From positions 1-26,679 of the IMG/VR virus record IMGVR_UViG_3300007519_000068: a stretch of 26,679 bases of DNA. One strand, 5' to 3'. Numbering within the stretch: the stretch's first letter is position 1; each line of letters starts with the position of its first letter. A program made the translations under genes and the position numbers. A model generated the notes under the pieces. That model worked only from the letters and a program-made list of their open reading frames with translations, did not search any database and was not told the DNA's origin. Of this stretch, positions 21,801 through 26,679 are shown piece by piece. The stretch is from a virus.

Positions 21801-24800
21801 GGAGGACATTAGGAGTTGGCCCGAGTTACGGTACTGCGGTGCAGGCGCGAGTAAACCATCCACAAAGGTATCCACAGTCTCCATAGCATCCAGCGGAGTA
21901 GTAGGACGCCCCATTAGACGACGCACAAAGTTACCCGTAGAGTTGAGGAACCGACGCAACGCGCTGATAGGTTCGCCCTTGACGTTGATCGTCGCAAGCT
22001 CGGCGCGGAACTTGGGGTTACTCATAGCCTCAGAGAAAAACTCGTCGACGTTCTGCGCACCGTAGGCGGTACCAAGGTAGTCTTTTGTGGCCTCAAACAG
22101 TTTGACCATCTGCTTTGTAAACGGATGCGCTTTATTCGATAGCGTATCGCTCGCCGCAGCGTGGGTCATTTCGTGGATCAACGTATGCGCGTTGATACCA
22201 GTTCCTTCGTCAAGCGTTATTGTGTTTGTCTCAGGGTCAAACATGCCCGCCGCCGGGCGACCGTCAGCCGCCTTTAGGTCTTTCTTGGTAACAAGTTTGG
22301 TACTACCCACCACAGCCGCTAACTTAGCAGCGATGTTTCGCACCTGCGGGCTAGGGGACGTGTCTGCCAGAGTGGACAGCGCAGCACCTAAATCGCCCGC
22401 CTTAATCAAATTACTCACAGACGGGTGCAGGGGGAGGTCCAGACCGACAACGGCGTCAGCTGCGAGCAGCTTCTTGATTTTGACGTTGGTGAAGTTGAGT
22501 TGTTTCTCGGCGTTAAAGTCAGCTGCCGCTTTCGCCTCAAGCATAGCCTCGGCTTCTTCACGCTGTGCTTCTAAGGCTTCCTTGTCGCGCTGCATCTGTA
22601 AAGCATCAGTAACACCTCGTTCTTTCAACTGTGCAACGGTCAGGTCGGCATCCGCCACACTCATCAGGTCTTTCTGGATACCTATAACAGACTTACGGAC
22701 CCATTCTTTACCGTTGCTATCGAGGTTTTCCTGAGCCCATTTCACAGCCTTGCCCGCGGCTTTTCCACCCGTACCTTTGAGTAGCGGATCGCCGCGGCTC
22801 TGTGGAGTGCCCATAGCAACGTCCTGCATCGCAAGGTAGAGCCCTTCCGCGGGGTTCGGATACAAACCAAGGTAGGTTGTTACAGCGTCAAGTGTATCCT
22901 TGTCACGGCTCTTGACGGGAGTTTCCAGCAACTTGAGGATTTTGCGGTTTTCTGTTGCGGTAAACGGATCGCCCTTGACTTGGTTGCCGGTAGCATCATA
23001 CCCCCGTTTGACCTCGTCAGTAGCTTGATCGTCCCAACGCTTATTTAGAGATGCGCGAACTTCTTTAGTTGTGGCCTCTTTATCCACAGCCTTAGCTGCA
23101 GCGGTCGATTTAGCGGGCTTGGGGGCGAAACGCCCTTCCGCATCTGCTGATAATTTATTACCATCTTTAGTGCGGGCTACACCGGGGATCACTTGCCCGG
23201 CGGTTTCTGTTTTTCTGCCCGGCAACGCATCACGATTGAACTCGGTCGGTTGAGTTAGTGCGCTACGCTCCGTGCCACTTGCTCCATCAGGCACTCGAGA
23301 CTCCACGACAGGGCTTCCCAATCCGCCATCTCTAGGTGCAGTAGATTCTCCGGCAAGTGGCGCGGCAGGGGTAGGGCTAGGAACTCGTCGTTGGGGTTGC
23401 ACCCCTGCATCTCTGATAGCAGGCGGAACGCTTCTTCCACTTGTTGCCGGTTGAGCTTCTTGACTCGTGACATTAGACACCTCCAGAGGTTGGCCTAAGT
23501 CTACACTAGATACAGCGGGCTTGTTAAGAGGGGTAAATCCCTTGGGTGCTACTCGCGCTTCCATCTCTAATTGCGCAGGGTCTTTCACGTCTTCTCGCGT
23601 TGTGACTTCTTCTACGGCAGGGTCTTTTGCACGTAGCATACCAGACGCGCGGCGTAGGCTCTCCATCTCTTGGGGCGTTGCTTTAGGCTCTCGTAGTCCA
23701 GCTTCAGACAACGCGGATTCGAACGCATTGCGCAACGCTACAGGCTGTTTAATATCACCAGCGGTAGCGACAGTGTCTTGCAGCACACGGGTACGAGCCT
23801 CAGACGTCTGAGCGGCACGATCGGTATCCATATTACCCTGTGCTGTCTCTGCAGCTGACTCCGCGCGTAGCTGTGTAGCGTCTCGCTTGGCGGCTTCCTC
23901 AGTCTCTATTTCCGCTGCGAATGCGCTTTCCTCGTCCATCATATCCACAAGGTCACGCTCGGTACGCTGTGGTTGAGGTCCAAGGGAACCTTGTAGATCG
24001 AGTTCTGGCTCTACCGGCGTGGGTTCGCCTAGACGACGTTGCTCTTGTTCTTGCTGTAGAGCGAATAGGTCGGGTTGCTCAAAGGCTGCTACGTCACCAC
24101 GTTCCGCGGCTTGTAGCCCTTGGCGCTCTCTTGCGCCCTCCTGCGCCGCTTGCTCGTTTCTCGCAATATCAGACTGTACAGCGCTACGCCCTGCTTTTGC
24201 GTCAGCCACCGCTGCGGCCATACGTGAGGGAGAACCCTCTGCAGGGGTTTCTGGGGTGGCCTCCATATCGGTACGGGCACGTTGTGCGAGGGCGGAACCA
24301 CGTTTCTCACGTTCTTCTGCAACAACTCTCTCCAACGCGGGGAGGGGTATCTGTGTACGCTGTACAATATCCTGCATCTCAGGGAGCGATATATCCCCAC
24401 GGGCCTCGATAGCGGAACCAATGGCTTCTCTCGCGTCGCTCTCACGACGGTCTGGTAGGAGACCTGCGATACCTTCTGGCGCGGGTCCGCCACTTTGATC
24501 CGTAATCTGTAGAGGCGCTCCACCCGGTCCAGCTTTACGGCTGTTTGTAAAGGCATCCACAAGGAAATGAATAGTGGCACCCGCACCGCCGCCGTACAGA
24601 GCGGACCCACCTGTGCCCTCCATGATAGCACGTTCTGGGTTGTACCCACGTTCCGCGAGGTTCTGGACAATCTCCGCGGTGACTTCTTGCGCAGCTTCTG
24701 CGCCGCCCGTGATAGCGGCGTTTGTAATCCTCTGGCCGATTGTCTCTACTGCCTTGGGCCCAAGGTCTTTGATGAACTGTCCGATAACGGGGATGTCAAC

Positions 24801-25457
24801 AGAGCGCATGAACCGCCCAAGGGGGGCTACTTCCAACAAGCCGATAGGCGCTGCTTTACGGATTGCTGCGTTACGTTGTGCTTCGGTTGCGCCGCCCTCA
24901 CGTGCACGTTCACTGGCCTCACCAGCTGCAGCCCCGACACCCAACAGGGCACCAATACCGGTACCAACAGCGGCAGCAGGTAGAGCGGCGGGGGCAGAAG
25001 CGGCGGCTAGGGCGATAGGTGCAGCGAATCCCGCGATAGAACCAAACGTCTGGCCGATCTTGAAGGCAATGTCGTCCGTGTCGCCACTACTCACGTTGGG
25101 TTTGATAGCGTCCGCAACTGACTGAATCCTGCTACGGGCAGCAAGTTCGTTTTCTTCTCCGAGCAAGGTAGCGGCACCCAGTGCGGCCGTCTCACCCACC
25201 CCTACAAACCCTGTACCAAAGCCCGAGGTAATGTCACCAAGAAACCCTGTTTCTGGCTCTAGGGGAGCTAGGTATTGTGGTGTACCACGCGCAGCTAACC
25301 GCTCGCTACGTTCCTGCGCACGCTGCACCACGAGCTCTTCGCCCGATGTACTCCCCTGCCCGTTTGCAAGCCCTACAAGTTCAGATACAGGAGTGTCCCG
25401 TGGGGCTTCCACGCGGCGTGTAGACCCGTCTTTAAGAGTAAGCGTATGTACTGCCAT
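18888..25457 (-). CDS. Giant internal virion-type polyprotein with zinc metallopeptidase motif
   Basis: This 2189-residue protein starts at 25457, 3 bases after the upstream gene's stop; a GAGGGGG site lies in that gene's end. Residues 134-179 form a Gly/Ala-rich hydrophobic stretch with a glycine zipper. About residues 380-760 are disordered and Pro/Glu/Arg-rich. A zincin domain has HEMTH (1095-1099) with E1143 of SEAMSN as probable third ligand. A helical C-terminal part (from NVSSALVNLSQVP, then FNHGEQFNRQVTLIT) resembles the large-polyvalent-protein LPD-type domains of phage giant proteins, with a hydrophobic segment around 1912-1940. Such proteins are ejected with DNA or form internal core structures. 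The peptidase may process the envelope or host proteins. A separate gene is nested at 662-735. Confidence 0.82.
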   Translation of the reverse strand: MAVHTLTLKDGSTRRVEAPRDTPVSELVGLANGQGSTSGEELVVQRAQERSERLAARGTPQYLAPLEPETGFLGDITSGFGTGFVGVGETAALGAATLLGEENELAARSRIQSVADAIKPNVSSGDTDDIAFKIGQTFGSIAGFAAPIALAAASAPAALPAAAVGTGIGALLGVGAAAGEASERAREGGATEAQRNAAIRKAAPIGLLEVAPLGRFMRSVDIPVIGQFIKDLGPKAVETIGQRITNAAITGGAEAAQEVTAEIVQNLAERGYNPERAIMEGTGGSALYGGGAGATIHFLVDAFTNSRKAGPGGAPLQITDQSGGPAPEGIAGLLPDRRESDAREAIGSAIEARGDISLPEMQDIVQRTQIPLPALERVVAEEREKRGSALAQRARTDMEATPETPAEGSPSRMAAAVADAKAGRSAVQSDIARNEQAAQEGARERQGLQAAERGDVAAFEQPDLFALQQEQEQRRLGEPTPVEPELDLQGSLGPQPQRTERDLVDMMDEESAFAAEIETEEAAKRDATQLRAESAAETAQGNMDTDRAAQTSEARTRVLQDTVATAGDIKQPVALRNAFESALSEAGLREPKATPQEMESLRRASGMLRAKDPAVEEVTTREDVKDPAQLEMEARVAPKGFTPLNKPAVSSVDLGQPLEVSNVTSQEAQPATSGRSVPPAIRDAGVQPQRRVPSPTPAAPLAGESTAPRDGGLGSPVVESRVPDGASGTERSALTQPTEFNRDALPGRKTETAGQVIPGVARTKDGNKLSADAEGRFAPKPAKSTAAAKAVDKEATTKEVRASLNKRWDDQATDEVKRGYDATGNQVKGDPFTATENRKILKLLETPVKSRDKDTLDAVTTYLGLYPNPAEGLYLAMQDVAMGTPQSRGDPLLKGTGGKAAGKAVKWAQENLDSNGKEWVRKSVIGIQKDLMSVADADLTVAQLKERGVTDALQMQRDKEALEAQREEAEAMLEAKAAADFNAEKQLNFTNVKIKKLLAADAVVGLDLPLHPSVSNLIKAGDLGAALSTLADTSPSPQVRNIAAKLAAVVGSTKLVTKKDLKAADGRPAAGMFDPETNTITLDEGTGINAHTLIHEMTHAAASDTLSNKAHPFTKQMVKLFEATKDYLGTAYGAQNVDEFFSEAMSNPKFRAELATINVKGEPISALRRFLNSTGNFVRRLMGRPTTPLDAMETVDTFVDGLLAPAPQYRNSGQLLMSSTAGGVRKVLDTLVDRTQKKFGTPEARADFRRKFGNEAVEFFEQDVKGRGQNLLLKLTGSQGLADIAKAAGLGNLGYKLDRIMNEQRGSIRIANEQVKREIDKVTAWVGSVSDAKKETLDRLIYSDEYGATIYQVDPTLTVEQAKKQYAKDSDKMDVWNAQRADWNALGAGGQNAYKTMRNNYRSQYEKMRAVIFGEIDQLMKDNPEAAGKLKNEVYGKLFDKGTLDVYFPLVREGQYKLTYSAKKPKSPRDAYAVEMFTTRRERDQAKAEVEADGSFTGIETSDGELTSKNFTNAPPASFVAQTLRTLSANGVDGDVQTQIMRLFVNALPETSFARSLQKRKGTPGYMTDSVYAMKSKAYDLAGQTEKLKYAAILRALDQEIENKITPTGAAEAKSRVGKTAEYTRASFDAVRAELLNRSRFARQGANNKDLEAIGRRLNQTAFIYTIGFNVSSALVNLSQVPLFVLPMLGGKYGYKATGVAIKEAASIVTSSKNSILGNYDIRDDGVMTVKKALDVPAERRKELEDLAPLVATAVKRGQLGQGYLAEALGLEESGRVSRSGKVGAVMDNISVLSAFVFNHGEQFNRQVTLITAYKLALQKLAEDSPRMTRTERMDKAAEQAFYASQETNGGSFLETAPPIAREGVGRVAFMYKSYGLQMYYSMLKAAKVAFDSDKGKLFGEEGSPERKAAWKQLIGLHGAALFFAGVQGVPLYGAVQLLVDALYLDDEEDDFDTIVRKHIGEGWYKGAITQFAGVDVASRVALTGLLLQENRYNNDPSVEETIGHYLGGPALSVGKRLVRGVSDLREGETQRGIENLMPVAIANMYKGAFGRYADQGGAFTRRGDPIYDDMTGGEMAAQVLGFPPTEYTFRQEQNMISKGISIAVGARRSALHKKYYVAMRVGDFSAADEVYGEIDEFNRRHPEAAVTQSSIERSMAQHAKTSLEMYNGVTLSPLYRNTLEQLRSEYKQ
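23255..23473 (-). CDS. Candidate nested overlapping gene, 72 residues
   Basis: This ORF lies on the same strand as the giant gene but in the +1 frame. It starts MSRVKKLNRQQVEEAFRLL and has GGAGG at 23480-23484, exactly 6 bases before its ATG, the best ribosome site in the region. The product looks like a natural protein: a basic start, two amphipathic helices, a Pro-Leu hinge (LPLPRHLPENLLHLEMADWE) and a Leu/Trp-rich end. The host frame here (residues 662-735) is a low-complexity Pro/Ser/Arg linker, as expected when an overprinted frame sets the sequence. No family is recognised. Expression is unproven. Confidence 0.5.
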   Translation of the reverse strand: MSRVKKLNRQQVEEAFRLLSEMQGCNPNDEFLALPLPRHLPENLLHLEMADWEALSWSLECLMEQVARSVAH

Positions 25458-25460
25458 GTT

Positions 25461-26669
25461 TTATTCCCCCTCAACGGTAGAGGTTTCCACGTCATCTTCA
25501 GTTATTTCAGGTACCCCGAAATTACTTTCAAACCGCCGGGCCGCGGCTGTTTCTAGGTTCAGCAGATTGCTATCGTTCATCATTGCGTCGACCATAAGGG
25601 ATAATATCTGCGCCCGCGTGTCTATGTTCTGCTGTGCTACCGCCATAGCCTCCTTGTCACCCGCTGCGCCTTGGAGCTGCATATTGAATCGCTGCATCAT
25701 GGGGTCGTCAGCCATAACCTCTGAGGTTAGTTCACTACGAGTCTTCGCTGCTAACTGTAGGAGGTTAAGGGCCGTAGCGTCGTCGAACTTCTCCCTCGCC
25801 CGTAGTGCTTCCGCTTGCTCCCCTGCGGCCTTTAACTGAACGTTATACACATTGAATAGGCGGTCAGCATCCGCGGTAGCTTGCCGTATTTGAGCAGCCC
25901 CCATTGTCGCTGCGGCGGCTCTCATACTACGTTCGTTAGCAGCGGCGTCTGCCGCGAGCTGTGTACCTAACTTAATCCCTGACGCGGAAAACACAGCGTC
26001 GGTGCCGATACGGTCTTGCTCCATCTTAAACTCGTCCATGAGACGGTTACGACGGTTGTTCTTGTTGCGAAGCATGGAGCTATAGCCACCACTCATTGCA
26101 GAACCGATAGAACCTGTACCACCCATACCGATCAAGAACGAGTTCAAGTCGCCATTAGGACCGTAATTTTCATCATCAAACTCGGCCAGACGCTCTTTCA
26201 TACCTTCATAGGACGCATTTGCATCCGCACGCCCGGTATACTCATCAGACATCCGTGCGCCTTTTAGGAAGGCAGAGTCCGCGTTTGTCATACTCTGTGC
26301 GGGCATAGCACCGCCGCCGCCGCCGGTCCCAGCTGTTTGTGGTACAGTAAACGCCGCCGCGGTATCTTCTGGAGTCGGAACTTGCGCCGCCCTCGGAGGT
26401 GTTTCGCCCTTCTGGTTTAGCAGCGCAGATAGCCCCCCTGCAGCGGGAGCAGGGGCAGGGCGAGGAACAGGTCTGTGAGCCGGAGCTGGAGCAGGGGCAG
26501 GGCGAGGAACAGGTCTGTGAGCCGGAGCTGGAGCGGGAGCAGGACGCGGCGGTGCGATCTGCGGGTTTGTTGCCGCCATAACATCTAGGGCGTTAGTACC
26601 TGACCCCGCGGGAATAAGCCCGTTCTGTCCGGGCATACGCGCACTGCTTTCTCGACCTACGGGAACCAT
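25461..26669 (-). CDS. Pro/Ala-rich and coiled-coil virion-type protein, probably 5'-partial
   Basis: This protein of at least 402 residues ends 3 bases before the giant gene. The frame stays open beyond the ATG at 26669 to the window edge and no ribosome site is seen, so the true start may lie outside. Residues 41-76 hold two 14-residue Pro/Ala/His/Arg repeats (RPAPAPAPAHRPVP). A poly-Gly run lies at about 116-120. Residues 195-350 are long Ala/Glu-rich helices (ADAAANERSMRAAAATMGAA), likely a coiled coil, and the C-terminus is acidic. By position and character it may be an internal core or tail-associated protein; no family is recognised. Confidence 0.6.
   Translation of the reverse strand: MVPVGRESSARMPGQNGLIPAGSGTNALDVMAATNPQIAPPRPAPAPAPAHRPVPRPAPAPAPAHRPVPRPAPAPAAGGLSALLNQKGETPPRAAQVPTPEDTAAAFTVPQTAGTGGGGGAMPAQSMTNADSAFLKGARMSDEYTGRADANASYEGMKERLAEFDDENYGPNGDLNSFLIGMGGTGSIGSAMSGGYSSMLRNKNNRRNRLMDEFKMEQDRIGTDAVFSASGIKLGTQLAADAAANERSMRAAAATMGAAQIRQATADADRLFNVYNVQLKAAGEQAEALRAREKFDDATALNLLQLAAKTRSELTSEVMADDPMMQRFNMQLQGAAGDKEAMAVAQQNIDTRAQILSLMVDAMMNDSNLLNLETAAARRFESNFGVPEITEDDVETSTVEGE
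26447..26530 (-). repeat. Two identical 42-bp tandem repeats
   Basis: Units 26447-26488 and 26489-26530 are identical, and a degenerate third unit begins at 26531. They encode the 14-residue Pro/Ala-rich repeat of the virion-type protein. Perfect identity at the DNA level points to recent duplication or ongoing slippage. Confidence 0.9.
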
Positions 26670-26679
26670 AGATGGGGGA

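Noticed and set aside
24089-24670. 193-codon ORF on the - strand in a shifted frame of the giant gene
   Set aside because: The product is Arg/Pro/Val-rich without a plausible fold, I saw no good ribosome site, and it looks like an ordinary frame shadow, unlike the 23255-23473 ORF.
21631-25839. Several long + strand ORFs opposite the virion genes (21631-22065, 22087-22734, 24574-25125, 25231-25839)
   Set aside because: Their composition (Ser/Ala/Arg-rich) follows from the antisense of Ala/Glu/Leu-rich coding DNA, and I found no promoters or convincing ribosome sites.

Overview
The window looks like part of the genome of a lytic or temperate tailed bacteriophage of a Gram-negative host, most likely a podovirus-like, probably aquatic phage (host and habitat are inference). 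It is almost fully coding, with short ATGA/TAATG overlaps between genes, strong GGAG ribosome sites and sigma70-type promoters. It carries a complete phage DNA-metabolism set, no rRNA or tRNA genes that I can see, and one giant virion-type polyprotein of 2189 residues. No stretch longer than about 190 bases lacks a gene.

Layout. (1) 1-1496: small unknown genes on the + strand in a GCC/CGC-rich codon style. One possibly 5'-partial gene is followed by a good promoter (468-496) and a chain of tiny genes joined by ATGA overlaps, ending in a hairpin. (2) 1497-1683: control region with a TTGACA/N17/TACTGT promoter embedded in a 16-bp inverted repeat made of four TGTGGTA heptamers, which looks like an operator. 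(3) 1684-5671: a MoxR-type AAA ATPase / HEVYH metallopeptidase-VWA cassette with a DUF3150-like partner, a 30-residue membrane peptide, an HTH protein and a DnaJ-type zinc-finger protein. (4) 5715-9745: two long unknown genes, two proteins sharing a C-terminal module, a VRR-NUC nuclease with an apparent ATT start, a winged-helix protein, a dATP/dGTP diphosphohydrolase-like protein with an extra HTH, and an HTH protein. (5) 9733-18805: family A DNA polymerase with proofreading domain, Cas4/RecB-like nuclease, HNH-like small protein, SNF2-type helicase, coiled-coil protein, excisionase-like HTH, ssDNA-binding protein, and an AEP primase-helicase, closed by an intrinsic terminator at 18862-18889. 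(6) 18888-26669 on the - strand: a giant internal-virion-type protein with a zinc metallopeptidase motif and, upstream, a Pro/Ala-rich coiled-coil virion-type protein that reaches the window edge.

How it works together: regions 3-5 read as one long early/middle replication-recombination transcription unit under the operator-bearing promoter, with a probable internal promoter at 14256-14284. Convergent virion genes are transcribed toward it. Within the unit, six copies of a dyad TTTAGGG-N4-CCCTAAA occur. Three of them form an almost identical leader cassette (hairpin, 7-nt gap, GGAG, ATG) ahead of the DUF3150-like gene, the AAA ATPase and the 332-aa unknown gene, which suggests a shared post-transcriptional or DNA-level control. 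The most noteworthy items are this leader cassette, a well-formed 72-codon gene nested in another frame of the giant virion gene with its own GGAGG site, the heptamer operator, the MoxR-VWA-metallopeptidase cassette, the ATT start of the VRR-NUC gene, and a QLEMDF clamp-binding-like peptide shared by two HTH proteins.
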